Positions 26,815 to 35,932 of a stretch of 64,000 nucleotides of DNA are shown in pieces (position 1 is the first letter of the stretch; each line of letters begins with the position of its first letter). Below the pieces are notes generated by a model that did no database searches, had not been told where the DNA came from, and saw only the letters and a program-made list of their open reading frames with translations. This DNA comes from Grimontia kaedaensis. GTDB taxonomy: Bacteria; Pseudomonadota; Gammaproteobacteria; Enterobacterales; Vibrionaceae. The stretch spans positions 372,001 through 436,000 of the forward strand of contig NZ_CP082275.1 of NCBI RefSeq assembly GCF_023746615.1. The letters are read 5' to 3'. Made by a program: the position numbers and the translations under genes.

Positions 26815-28038
26815 CTAGCCCATCACACTCATTAGATTGAACATCGGTAGGTACATCGCCACCACCAATGAGCCGATGAGAATACCCAAAGTGACAATGA
26901 TCATCGGCTCAAGAATCTTACCAATATTATCTACCGTGTTATCCACGTCAGCCTCATAGATGCCAGCCACTTTATTCAGCATGTCATCCAGCGCACCTGA
27001 TTCTTCTCCAATCATTACCATCTGGGTCATCATGTCAGGAAATTCTCCGGTTTCCTTGATGGAACGGTGAAGAGGGTGGCCACCAGACGTTTGCTTATGC
27101 ACTTCCTCAATAACCATTTTAAAGTGGCTGTTATTAGCTGTTTTCCCTGCGGCAGATAACCCATTGAGTAATGGAATACCAGCACTAAAGGTTGTCGCAA
27201 GTGTTCGGGTAAATCGAGAAATGGTGGCTTTTGTTAGCACATCCCCAATTACAGGAATATGTAGTGATAACTTACTGACTTTTAGACGGAAGCTGTAGCT
27301 TTTATTCACGCAGCCTCTGAAGGCGGCAACAATGAAGATGAGCGCAAGCAGCATATAAAACCCGTAGTCCCGAATCGTGTCAGATATATTCAAAATTTTT
27401 TGTGTGAACCAAGGTAGCTCCGCCCCGAATGAAGAAAAGACATCTTTGAAGGTTGGGATCACGAAGATCAGCATGCCGATGGTCACGGCTATGGCGATAA
27501 CGCAGACTATCGAAGGATAGATCATCGCCTTAACCACTTTCGCCCTCGTTTCCTCGCTCTTTTCACGATAGACACAAATACGCTCAAAGATTTGCTCTAA
27601 TCGACCGGTTTGTTCGCCGGTGGCAACCAAATCACAGTAAAACTGATCAAAAAGAGGTGAGCTCGCTTTCATCGATTGCGCCAGTGAGGAGCCCGCCTCA
27701 ATGTGGCTGTAAATCTGGCCGATGATCAGCTTCATTTCTGCTTTCTTCGCGCTGGCTTTTAGCAGTCTCAGCGTTTCTCCAAGCGGCACGCCCGCTTCCA
27801 GCATGGTTGCCATCTGGCGGGAGATGAGGGTGATATCTTTGGCGGTCGCTGAGTTTCTGCGTCGAACCCAGGATGACGGAGAGCGTTTTTTAATTTTCTC
27901 TAAGCGGATGCGCTGCTCTTGAAGAGCTTGTCTGGCTTCCTGCTCTGAGAATGCCAGCGTCTGGCCTTTTACTTTAGCACCTTTAGCGGTGACGCCACGC
28001 CACTGATAAGAGAAAAGTTTATTAGGACTGGTGGCCAT
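26815..28038 (-). CDS. pilC: PilC, type IV pilus inner-membrane platform protein
   Basis: PilC is the integral membrane platform on which PilB drives pilin assembly. The 407-residue protein has two GspF/PilC domains. The first includes RQMATMLEAGVPLGETLRLL and the second RFTRTLATTFSAGIPLLNGL, each followed by GG/GA-containing helices and membrane segments (near residues 170-195, 220-240 and 380-400). It is read between pilB (13 bases upstream) and pilD. Confidence 0.95.
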   Translation of the reverse strand: MATSPNKLFSYQWRGVTAKGAKVKGQTLAFSEQEARQALQEQRIRLEKIKKRSPSSWVRRRNSATAKDITLISRQMATMLEAGVPLGETLRLLKASAKKAEMKLIIGQIYSHIEAGSSLAQSMKASSPLFDQFYCDLVATGEQTGRLEQIFERICVYREKSEETRAKVVKAMIYPSIVCVIAIAVTIGMLIFVIPTFKDVFSSFGAELPWFTQKILNISDTIRDYGFYMLLALIFIVAAFRGCVNKSYSFRLKVSKLSLHIPVIGDVLTKATISRFTRTLATTFSAGIPLLNGLSAAGKTANNSHFKMVIEEVHKQTSGGHPLHRSIKETGEFPDMMTQMVMIGEESGALDDMLNKVAGIYEADVDNTVDNIGKILEPMIIVTLGILIGSLVVAMYLPMFNLMSVMG

Positions 28039-28051
28039 GATATTTCCTTTT

Positions 28052-29746
28052 TTACAGACTGATCACGCGTTGCAGTTCTGCAAGGCTGGTGATGCCTTCA
28101 TTAAGTTTTTCAATGCCGGACAACTGCAGCGTTAACATGCCATTGCCCATGGCAAGGGTTTCAATGCGGGAAGCTGACGCGCCATTACCAATGGCTTCTG
28201 CCAAATCTCTGCTAACTGGCATCACTTCATAAATACCAACACGACCCAGGTAACCATGGTTGCAGTGGTCACAGCCTTCCTGTGAGGCTTGATAAACCAG
28301 CTCTGGTTTGAGCGAAGGATAGTGTTGGGTCAAGGCCGTCAGATGATGGTCATCAACATCATGTGGCACTTTACAATGTGGGCAAAGGCGACGGCCCAAG
28401 CGCTGGGCGATGATCAGGGTAAGTGAAGCGGCAAGGTTGTAGGCGGCAACGCCCATGTTTGCTAGACGGGTGACACTTTCCGCCGCTGAATTAGTGTGCA
28501 AAGTTGACAAGACCAAGTGACCAGTTTGTGCCGCCTTGATACCGATTTCTGCGGTTTCTAAATCACGGATTTCGCCGACCATCACCACATCTGGATCCTG
28601 ACGGAGAAAAGCGCGTAATGCTTTGGCAAAATCCAACCCGATATCGTTGTTGATGTTGACCTGATTAATGCCGGGAAGATTGATTTCAACCGGGTCTTCG
28701 GCGGTGGAGATATTTCGGTCTGCTGTATTGAGATACTTCAAGCCGGTATACAAAGAGACAGTTTTTCCGCTCCCTGTTGGGCCTGTCATCAAGATCATCC
28801 CTTGTGGGCGATTGAGCGCATTCAGGTAATTTTGTTTTTGTTGCGTGTTATAACCGAGAGAATCAATATTCAGCGCAACACTGCCGCCATCCAAAATCCG
28901 CAGCACCACCTTTTCACCCCAAAGCGTTGGTAAGGTAGAAACCCGCATATCGATGGACTTATCTTCGGAAAGATTCAGCTTAATCCGCCCATCTTGTGGA
29001 AGACGACGCTCAGCAATATTCAGCTTGGCGATGATTTTTAATCGGGTCGAAAGACGGCGAGAAATCCCCGCAGGTGGCGTGCTATGAGTTTGCAAAATAC
29101 CGTCTAAACGGAAGCGTATTTGGTAGCTTTGCTCAAAAGGTTCGAAGTGGATATCGGACGCTTGTTTACGGACTGCATCCATCAAGACTTGTTGGATATA
29201 GCGGCTGACAGGGGCATCGTCGGAAAATAGGTCTTCATTTTCAGCAATGTCGTCGATGCTGTTACTCAGCGCCTCTAACTCAGAGTCTGTCACACTGTTG
29301 GTTCGAATTCTCTCCGTGACATTCTTACCATAAAGTCGTCGAATCGCCCCTTCAATCTGGGCATGTTCCAACAGTACGGGATTGACGGAATAGCCCGTCG
29401 CGAACTGGAAATCGTCCTGAATATCAATACGGGTGGGGTCGCTAACCCCTAACAGCAGTTGCTGATTGCGAATGTCTAAAGGGATACATTGGGAAGAAAG
29501 CACCAAATCTTTCTGATTCAGTGTTGCGTTGGTCGCTTCCCAAGGAAATTGCTTAATATCTTGAACGGGTTCGCCAAAAATCTCAGAGGCGGCTTTGGCC
29601 AGTTCTTCACTGGATAGGATTTTTAAAGCGAGCAAAGCCGAAGGTGTGCTCACACCTTCGGCTTTGATTTTTGCTGTGACTTCTTGCTCTCGCGCCGAGG
29701 AAATGTATTCAGCTCGGCGCAGGGCTACAGCAAGGCTAGTTATCAT
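28052..29746 (-). CDS. pilB: PilB, type IV pilus assembly ATPase
   Basis: PilB is the hexameric extension ATPase for type IV pili. The N-terminal MshEN-type domain (residues 1-150) is followed by the ATPase domain with Walker A GPTGSGKTVSLYTGL, the Asp box (EDPVEINLPGINQVNIN), Walker B (PDVVMVGEIRDLETAEIG) and the His box (TGHLVLSTLHTNSA). A zinc site is formed by CPHC and CDHC near residues 460-500. Length 564 fits PilB. It starts 17 bases after pilA, so pilA-B-C-D form a unit. Confidence 0.96.
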   Translation of the reverse strand: MITSLAVALRRAEYISSAREQEVTAKIKAEGVSTPSALLALKILSSEELAKAASEIFGEPVQDIKQFPWEATNATLNQKDLVLSSQCIPLDIRNQQLLLGVSDPTRIDIQDDFQFATGYSVNPVLLEHAQIEGAIRRLYGKNVTERIRTNSVTDSELEALSNSIDDIAENEDLFSDDAPVSRYIQQVLMDAVRKQASDIHFEPFEQSYQIRFRLDGILQTHSTPPAGISRRLSTRLKIIAKLNIAERRLPQDGRIKLNLSEDKSIDMRVSTLPTLWGEKVVLRILDGGSVALNIDSLGYNTQQKQNYLNALNRPQGMILMTGPTGSGKTVSLYTGLKYLNTADRNISTAEDPVEINLPGINQVNINNDIGLDFAKALRAFLRQDPDVVMVGEIRDLETAEIGIKAAQTGHLVLSTLHTNSAAESVTRLANMGVAAYNLAASLTLIIAQRLGRRLCPHCKVPHDVDDHHLTALTQHYPSLKPELVYQASQEGCDHCNHGYLGRVGIYEVMPVSRDLAEAIGNGASASRIETLAMGNGMLTLQLSGIEKLNEGITSLAELQRVISL

Positions 29747-29763
29747 GCTCGAAACTGAGATGC

Positions 29764-30195
29764 TTATTGTCTACAACCTTCCAAATCTAGACCAGCAGGA
29801 ATCGTTCCAGATGGGGTGCAGTCCCATCCAGTGGTCTCAAGTCTTGTAGTAAAAACTAGGCCACCAAGAGAGGAGTTTGTTGCGTCAAAAGTAAAACTAA
29901 TACCTGCGCTGGTAGCTTCATCACCAGTGCCTGCGGCTTCGATAAGTGCAACAGTACCCAGAGCATTCATTGTTGCTGAAGCGCCAATTTCTGCTAAATC
30001 TGTAGGGAAAGCGCCAGTCTCTTGTTCTTCAAGTTGAGCTGGGGATTGTAGTGATTTTAATGTTGCTAGACCTGTCATTGCCTCTGAGCGTTGCACGTAG
30101 TCTTGATAAGCTGGGATTGCAAATGCTGTTAAAGCACCGATCACCGCTACAACAATCATTAATTCAATTAAGCTAAAACCCTTTTGCTTTTTCAT
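29764..30195 (-). CDS. pilA: PilA, type IV pilin major subunit
   Basis: The prepilin has a 6-residue leader (MKKQKG) cut before FSLIELMIVVAVIGALTAFAIPAY, with the Glu at position +5. The globular domain ends in a disulfide-type loop (WDCTPSGTIPAGLDLEGC). Two ATGs are possible; the second, at 30195, is 8 bases after GGAGAG and gives the normal leader. The 143-residue protein is probably the pilus subunit used in attachment or DNA uptake (inference). The variable half lies in codons with more A/T than the neighbouring genes, common for pilins under diversifying selection. Confidence 0.94.
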   Translation of the reverse strand: MKKQKGFSLIELMIVVAVIGALTAFAIPAYQDYVQRSEAMTGLATLKSLQSPAQLEEQETGAFPTDLAEIGASATMNALGTVALIEAAGTGDEATSAGISFTFDATNSSLGGLVFTTRLETTGWDCTPSGTIPAGLDLEGCRQ

Positions 30196-30360
30196 ATCCA
30201 TTACTCTCCGGTTTATATAGTTACGCAACTGTGCGCTTAAAGTAGTTCCAAGATACGGCGGATAAAGAGGGTAAAACAGAAGATAAAATTTGGGTTTCGA
30301 GTGGTGGATTGCCTTCTCTGTAATTGGCTTGTTAATCAATTGCTTTAATGTGAAGAGCGA

Positions 30361-30389
30361 AATAAAAAAGCAGGCGTTATGCCTGCTTT
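30361..30389 (-). terminator. nadC terminator
   Basis: On the - strand AAAGCAGGC pairs with GCCTGCTTT (30381-30389 and 30367-30375) around a 5-base loop and is followed by TTTTTTATT. It separates nadC from the downstream pilA operon, so pilA needs its own promoter in 30196-30360. I could not find a clear -35/-10 pair there. Confidence 0.87.
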
Positions 30390-30417
30390 TATCAATTAAT
30401 GTTTTGGTATTAATAAG

Positions 30418-31323
30418 TTACTTAAGGCGCATCGACAAATCCATGGCGCGAATGTGTTTGGTCAGTGCACCGACTGAAATGTAATCCACGCCGGTTTCTG
30501 CAAACTCGCGGATGGTATCAAGGGTAACGTTGCCGGAAACCTCCAGGGCGACTTTCCCTTTGTTGATCGCAACGGCTTCTCGCATCATGTCAGTGGTGAA
30601 GTTATCCAGCATCACAATGTCTGCGCCCGCATCAATGGCTTGTTTCAGTTCATCCAGAGATTCCGTTTCCACTTCAACCGGTTTGCCAGGATTTAACTTC
30701 TTAGCTGTCTCTACCGCACCCTGAATACCGCCGCAGGCAATGATATGGTTTTCTTTAATCAGGTAGGCATCATAAACGCCAATGCGGTGATTAAAACCGC
30801 CGCCGCAGGAAACAGCATATTTCAGCGCATTACGAAGCCCAGGGATGGTTTTGCGCGTATCCAGCAGGCGGGTTTGGGTGCCAGCAATTTTCTCAACATA
30901 GCGGGCAGTTTCTGTGGCGCAGCCAGAGAGTGTCTGGATAAAGTTCATCGCATTGCGTTCGCCTGTCAGCAGGGTGCGGGCTGGGCCTTCTAATTCGCAA
31001 AGCACCTGATTCGGCTGGACCTTATCACCGTCCTCCACTTTCCAGTTTATGGTTACTGTGTTACCCAGTTGGCGGAAGACCTCATCAGCAAATGTACGGC
31101 CGCAAAACACACCGGCTTCACGGGTGATGATGGTTGCTTTGCCTTGAGTGTCTGCAGTAATCAAGCTGGCTGTGATGTCGCTGTCCGCATTAATCTCACC
31201 GCCCAAGTCTTCTTTTAATGTATCAGTAACGCAGCGAACCACATCTTCTTCAAGGTGTGCTTTCAGGTAGGCGATACGGCTTTGGCTATCGTGAACGCGT
31301 AGAGTGTTTGAAAGATCGGACAT
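30418..31323 (-). CDS. nadC: NadC, quinolinate phosphoribosyltransferase
   Basis: NadC converts quinolinate and PRPP into nicotinate mononucleotide for NAD synthesis. The N-terminal domain has EDLGGEINADSDITASLI and CELEGPARTLLTGERNAMNFIQTLSGCAT. The barrel has DTRKTIPGLRNALKYAVSCGGGFNHRIGVYD, EVETESLDEL and DIVMLDNF. It ends with VDYISVGALTKHIRAMDLSMRLK. The length of 301 is normal. It is divergent from ampD, with 205 bases between, the same pairing as in E. coli and V. cholerae. Confidence 0.97.
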   Translation of the reverse strand: MSDLSNTLRVHDSQSRIAYLKAHLEEDVVRCVTDTLKEDLGGEINADSDITASLITADTQGKATIITREAGVFCGRTFADEVFRQLGNTVTINWKVEDGDKVQPNQVLCELEGPARTLLTGERNAMNFIQTLSGCATETARYVEKIAGTQTRLLDTRKTIPGLRNALKYAVSCGGGFNHRIGVYDAYLIKENHIIACGGIQGAVETAKKLNPGKPVEVETESLDELKQAIDAGADIVMLDNFTTDMMREAVAINKGKVALEVSGNVTLDTIREFAETGVDYISVGALTKHIRAMDLSMRLK

Positions 31324-31528
31324 GGTGGTTCCATCACAGTGAATTCGGTTTAAATCAGGTTTGCCCTGAGCGATGGCTGCAAGTTTACCGTCGGCTTGGG
31401 AATTTTGCGAGGTAAGAGGTGAGTTCTCTGTATGTCGAATCGTTAGAAAGTTGTGCCTGTTTTGGCAAATGGCGGGTTAAAATAGTCAAAGACCTATTTC
31501 TTGTTTGCTGTTTTTTGGCGAGTTTTAA

Positions 31529-32071
31529 ATGTTAACCATCACCGATCATTTGTTGGATAGTGCCCCTTATGTCCCTTCGCCTCACTTTAACGAGCGCCCG
31601 GTTGAAGAAGATATTTCGCTGCTGGTGGTGCATAACATCAGCTTGCCGCCGGGTGAGTTTGGTGGCAGCTATATCGAAGATTTCTTTCAGGGAAAACTCA
31701 CCTCTACAGCACATCCCTTCTTTGATGAAATTCGAGATGTTCAGGTTTCTGCCCATTGCCTGATTAAACGCGATGGCAGTGTGGTGCAGTTTGTGCCTTT
31801 CAATCAACGCGCATGGCATGCTGGTGTGTCTTCATTCGAAGGTCGTGAACAGTGCAATGATTTCTCGATAGGTATTGAGCTTGAAGGAGCAGACGACTTG
31901 CCATATACAGAGGCACAGTACGTTTCATTGGCAGATGTATCTCGCGCTATCATGAAGCACTATCCTGCTATTACTTATGAGCGTATTACAGGCCATGAGA
32001 ACATTGCACCAGGAAGAAAAACTGACCCCGGCCAGTCATTCCACTGGGAGAAGTTTAAAGCACTCCTCTAG
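31529..32071 (+). CDS. ampD: AmpD, 1,6-anhydro-MurNAc-L-alanine amidase
   Basis: This cytosolic zinc amidase recycles peptidoglycan by cutting L-Ala from anhydro-MurNAc-peptides. Loss of AmpD often derepresses ampC beta-lactamase in other bacteria. The zinc ligands are His35 (LLVVHNISLPPGEFGG), His near 155 (ITGHENIAPGRK) and Asp near 165 (KTDPGQSFHW). Length 180 is standard. No ampE follows. A TAAAAT at 31478-31483 could be its -10, without a clear -35. Confidence 0.96.
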   Translation: MLTITDHLLDSAPYVPSPHFNERPVEEDISLLVVHNISLPPGEFGGSYIEDFFQGKLTSTAHPFFDEIRDVQVSAHCLIKRDGSVVQFVPFNQRAWHAGVSSFEGREQCNDFSIGIELEGADDLPYTEAQYVSLADVSRAIMKHYPAITYERITGHENIAPGRKTDPGQSFHWEKFKALL

Positions 32072-32176
32072 GCCAAAAAACAGAGGGGATGTGCGTAAAG
32101 GTGTGTTGACGGTTTGCTACACCACCTGAAACGACTTTGAGACTGACTACACAGAATTCCAACCGTGGCCAAAATA

Positions 32177-32191
32177 ATTGGTCTGACCATT
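32177..32191. promoter_or_regulatory. Upstream PdhR box
   Basis: ATTGGTCTGACCATT matches the PdhR consensus ATTGGTNNNACCAAT except for one base in the right half. It lies 126 bases before the second box. It could allow looping or control a separate start (inference). Confidence 0.7.
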
Positions 32192-32296
32192 ATCTCTTCG
32201 TTGATTAATAAATGCGCGACATTTAATTGTAACCTCTATGACTTAAATCAAGTATACGGTGGACACTAAAGCCACATTCTGGTAACTTTTTATCGG

Positions 32297-32326
32297 TTTG
32301 ATAATTGGTCTTACCAATTTACAAGA
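32297..32326 (+). promoter_or_regulatory. pdhR promoter with a PdhR box between -35 and -10
   Basis: The perfect palindrome AATTGGTCTTACCAATT (32303-32319) fills the space between a possible -35 TTTGAT (32297-32302) and -10 TACAAG (32321-32326, spacing 18). The box is a textbook PdhR operator; the promoter hexamers are weak and less certain. PdhR bound here would block polymerase until pyruvate releases it. Confidence 0.8.
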
Positions 32327-32381
32327 CTAGAAAATGGGATAAGACGCGCAGGAATTCCGGCGCCAGATAAATAATAAAACA

Positions 32382-33155
32382 ATGGCTATACAACGGATTC
32401 GTCAACCCAAACTGTCTGACGTTATAGAGAAAGAGCTTGAAAGTCTGATTCTGGAAGGAACCCTTTCGCCTGGGCAAAAGCTGCCACCAGAGCGCGAGTT
32501 AGCGAAACAATTCGATGTTTCCCGCCCCTCCGTCCGAGAAGCCATTCAGCGATTAGAAGCCAAGAAACTCCTTAATAGAAAGCAAGGTGGTGGCACCTTT
32601 GTGAGTGAGCGCTTGTGGCAGCGTTTCTCTGAGCCTTTGATTGGGCTTTTGGCTGACCACCCTGAAAGCCAGCTTGATTTGCTGGAATCCCGTCATGCGC
32701 TGGAAGGAATCTCCTCCTATTTCGCAGCGTTACGTGGAACCGATGAAGATTTACAGCGAGTGTGTGACTGTCACGATAGCATTCGCGAAGCCCAGCAGCT
32801 TGGTGACTTGAAAGCAGAAGCTGCCGCCGTTATGAAATACCTGATTGCCGTTACCGAGGCGTCACATAACGTGGTTCTGCTGCATATTATGCGCAGCTTG
32901 GCGCCTTTGCTGGAGCAAAACATTTTACAGAACTTTGAGTTACTGAACCGACGTGAAGATGTCGTCGCGAAGGTAACCAAGCACAGAGCCAACATTGTTC
33001 AGGCGATTACCGCCGGTGAGCCGGAAAAAGCCCGCCAGGCATCGCATGCACATTTGGCCTTTATCGAGGAAACCCTGCTGGATCTGGGCCGTGAGGAGAG
33101 CAGACGTGAACGCTCCCTTCGCCGGATACAGCAACGCAAGGACGAGTTGGAATAG
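32382..33155 (+). CDS. pdhR: PdhR, pyruvate-responsive GntR/FadR-family repressor
   Basis: PdhR represses its own operon and releases DNA when pyruvate binds. The N-terminal winged helix-turn-helix is LSPGQKLPPERELAKQFDVSRPSVREAIQRLEAKKLLNRKQGGGTFV (residues 28-74). An all-helical FCD effector domain follows, with the metal-site His residues expected in TEASHNVVLLH, TKHRANIV and QASHAHLAF. Length 257 is close to E. coli's 254. It heads pdhR-aceE-aceF-lpdA and has two PdhR boxes upstream. Confidence 0.96.
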   Translation: MAIQRIRQPKLSDVIEKELESLILEGTLSPGQKLPPERELAKQFDVSRPSVREAIQRLEAKKLLNRKQGGGTFVSERLWQRFSEPLIGLLADHPESQLDLLESRHALEGISSYFAALRGTDEDLQRVCDCHDSIREAQQLGDLKAEAAAVMKYLIAVTEASHNVVLLHIMRSLAPLLEQNILQNFELLNRREDVVAKVTKHRANIVQAITAGEPEKARQASHAHLAFIEETLLDLGREESRRERSLRRIQQRKDELE

Positions 33156-33251
33156 CGGATCCCGACAGCTTTGAGGAGTTGTCAGGAACCGTTTTTTCAG
33201 CTGCGACAACATTAGTTTTGTACGAGTCAATCAACGAAAGGATAGATCGCC

Positions 33252-35918
33252 ATGTCTGAAGTCATGAAAAATGACGTGGACGCACTAGAGACCCAAGAGT
33301 GGCTAGCAGCTCTTGAATCAGTCGTTCGTGAAGAAGGTGTAGAACGTGCCCAGTTCCTGCTTGAGCAAGTTATGGAAAAGGCGCGCCTTGACGGTGTTGA
33401 TATGCCAACTGGCATCACCACCAACTATGTGAATACCATCCCTGCAGACAAAGAACCTGCATACCCGGGTGATGTAAACCTGGAACGTCGTATTCGTTCT
33501 ATCATTCGTTGGAACGCGATCATGATCGTGTTGCGCGCATCGAAGAAAGATCTGGAACTTGGCGGCCACATGGCGTCTTTCCAATCTTCAGCTGCATTCT
33601 ACGAGACCTGTTTCAACCATTTCTTCCGCGCACCTAACGAGGTGGACGGTGGCGATCTGGTTTACTACCAAGGTCATATTTCACCGGGTATCTACTCGCG
33701 TGCATTCGTTGAAGGTCGTCTGACTGAAGAGCAACTGGATAATTTCCGTCAGGAAGTAGATGGTAAAGGTATCTCTTCTTACCCACACCCTAAACTGATG
33801 CCTGAGTTCTGGCAGTTCCCGACCGTATCAATGGGTCTGGGTCCAATCTCTGCTATCTATCAAGCACGTTTCCTGAAGTACCTGAACGGTCGTGGTCTGA
33901 AAGACACTACCAACCAGCGCGTATACGCATTCCTGGGTGACGGTGAGATGGATGAGCCAGAATCACGCGGCGCGATTTCTTTCGCAGCTCGTGAGAAGCT
34001 GGATAACCTGTGCTTCCTGATCAACTGTAACCTGCAGCGTCTTGACGGCCCAGTAATGGGTAACGGCAAGATCATCCAAGAACTGGAAGGTCTGTTCAAA
34101 GGTGCTGGCTGGAACGTAGTTAAGGTCGTTTGGGGTAGCGGTTGGGACAAACTGCTGGCGAAAGACACCACCGGTAAACTGCTTCAACTGATGAATGAAA
34201 CCGTTGACGGTGACTACCAGACGTTCAAAGCAAAAGACGGTGCTTACGTTCGTAAACACTTCTTCGGCAAATACCCAGAGACTGCAGCACTGGTTGCTGA
34301 CATGACTGATGAAGAGATCTTCGCGCTGAAGCGTGGTGGTCACGAGCCGTCGAAGCTGTACGCTGCATTTAAGAGCGCACAAGAAACTTCAGACCGTCCA
34401 ACAGTGATCCTGGCTAAGACCGTTAAAGGTTACGGCATGGGTGAAGCGGCTGAAGGTAAGAACATTGCGCACCAGGTTAAGAAGATGGATATGACCCATG
34501 TTCTGCACCTGCGTGACCGTCTGGGTCTGCAAGACCTGCTGTCTGATGAAGAGGTTGCTGCACTGCCTTACCTGAAACTGGAAGAAGGTTCAGCAGAGCA
34601 CCAGTACCTGCACGCTCGTCGCCAAGCGCTGAAAGGCTATACGCCTCAGCGTTTGCCTAACTTCACTGAAGAACTAACTCTGCCACAGCTGGACGCGTTC
34701 CAACCTCTGCTGGAAGAGCAAAAGCGTGACATTTCTACCACTATGGCTTTCGTACGTGCACTGAACGTACTGCTGAAAGACAAAGGCGTGGGTAAGAACA
34801 TCGTTCCAATCATTGCTGACGAAGCGCGTACCTTTGGCATGGAAGGTCTGTTCCGTCAAATCGGTATCTACAACCCGCACGGTCAGAACTACACCCCACA
34901 AGACCGCGACATCGTTTCTTACTACAAAGAAGCGACTTCAGGTCAGGTACTGCAAGAAGGTATCAACGAACTGGGTGCCATGTCTTCATGGGTTGCTGCG
35001 GCAACGTCATACAGCACCAACGATCTGCCAATGATCCCGTTCTACATCTACTACTCGATGTTCGGCTTCCAACGCGTTGGCGACATGGCGTGGATGGCTG
35101 GCGACCAACAATCACGCGGCTTCCTGCTGGGTGCAACTGCAGGTCGTACAACGCTGAACGGTGAAGGTCTTCAGCATGAAGATGGTCACTCACACGTCAT
35201 GGCGGGTACTGTTCCTAACTGTATCTCTTACGACCCAACTTTCGCTTACGAAGTTGCAGTGATCATGCAAGACGGTATCCGTCGCATGTACGGTCCAGAG
35301 CAAGAGAACGTGTTCTACTATCTGACGCTGATGAACGAAAACTACGCGCAGCCAGCAATGCCAGAAGGCGCTGCAGAAGGTATCCGTAAGGGTATCTACA
35401 AGCTGGAAGCCTACGCGGGTGACAAAGCGAAAGTTCAGCTGATGGGCTCTGGCACCATCCTGAACGAAGTACGTGCAGCGGCTGACATCCTGAGCAAGGA
35501 TTACGACATCGCATCTGATGTATTCAGCGTGACGTCTTTCAACGAACTGGCACGTGATGGCCAGGCGTGTGATCGTCAGAACATGCTGAACCCAATGGCA
35601 GACGCGCAAGTCCCATACATTGCACAAGTGATGGGTACTGAGCCTGCTATCGTTGCGACTGACTACATGAAGAACTACGCGGACCAAGTTCGTGCGTTCA
35701 TTCCTGCTGAGTCTTACCGCGTGCTGGGTACTGATGGCTTCGGTCGTTCAGACAGCCGTGAGAACCTGCGTCGTCACTTCGAAGTTAACGCTGGCTACGT
35801 AGTCGTTGCTGCGCTGACTGAACTGGCGAAGCGTGGCGATATCGAGAAATCAGTGGTTGTTGAAGCCATTGAGAAGTTCGGTATCGACACTCAGAAAGTG
35901 AACCCACTGTACGCGTAA
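33252..35918 (+). CDS. aceE: AceE, pyruvate dehydrogenase E1 component
   Basis: AceE is the thiamine diphosphate-dependent homodimeric E1 that decarboxylates pyruvate and acetylates the lipoyl groups of AceF. The ThDP motif is GDGEMDEPESRGAISFAAREKLDNLCFLINCN (near residues 230-262). Other blocks are YYQGHISPGIYSRAFVEGRL, DEARTFGMEGLFRQIGIYNPHGQNYTP and GVTSFNELARDGQA-like VTSFNELARDGQACDRQN. The 888-residue length matches E. coli's 887. aceF starts 14 bases later. Confidence 0.98.
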   Translation: MSEVMKNDVDALETQEWLAALESVVREEGVERAQFLLEQVMEKARLDGVDMPTGITTNYVNTIPADKEPAYPGDVNLERRIRSIIRWNAIMIVLRASKKDLELGGHMASFQSSAAFYETCFNHFFRAPNEVDGGDLVYYQGHISPGIYSRAFVEGRLTEEQLDNFRQEVDGKGISSYPHPKLMPEFWQFPTVSMGLGPISAIYQARFLKYLNGRGLKDTTNQRVYAFLGDGEMDEPESRGAISFAAREKLDNLCFLINCNLQRLDGPVMGNGKIIQELEGLFKGAGWNVVKVVWGSGWDKLLAKDTTGKLLQLMNETVDGDYQTFKAKDGAYVRKHFFGKYPETAALVADMTDEEIFALKRGGHEPSKLYAAFKSAQETSDRPTVILAKTVKGYGMGEAAEGKNIAHQVKKMDMTHVLHLRDRLGLQDLLSDEEVAALPYLKLEEGSAEHQYLHARRQALKGYTPQRLPNFTEELTLPQLDAFQPLLEEQKRDISTTMAFVRALNVLLKDKGVGKNIVPIIADEARTFGMEGLFRQIGIYNPHGQNYTPQDRDIVSYYKEATSGQVLQEGINELGAMSSWVAAATSYSTNDLPMIPFYIYYSMFGFQRVGDMAWMAGDQQSRGFLLGATAGRTTLNGEGLQHEDGHSHVMAGTVPNCISYDPTFAYEVAVIMQDGIRRMYGPEQENVFYYLTLMNENYAQPAMPEGAAEGIRKGIYKLEAYAGDKAKVQLMGSGTILNEVRAAADILSKDYDIASDVFSVTSFNELARDGQACDRQNMLNPMADAQVPYIAQVMGTEPAIVATDYMKNYADQVRAFIPAESYRVLGTDGFGRSDSRENLRRHFEVNAGYVVVAALTELAKRGDIEKSVVVEAIEKFGIDTQKVNPLYA

Positions 35919-35932
35919 GAGGCATATATCAA

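Larger units (their letters stand above)
32072..32381. other. pdhR upstream region
   Basis: The 310 bases between ampD and pdhR hold no gene. They contain two PdhR-type palindromes, listed separately. There is no intrinsic terminator with a clear T-run after ampD. The stretch around 32200-32300 is A/T-rich. Confidence 0.6.
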
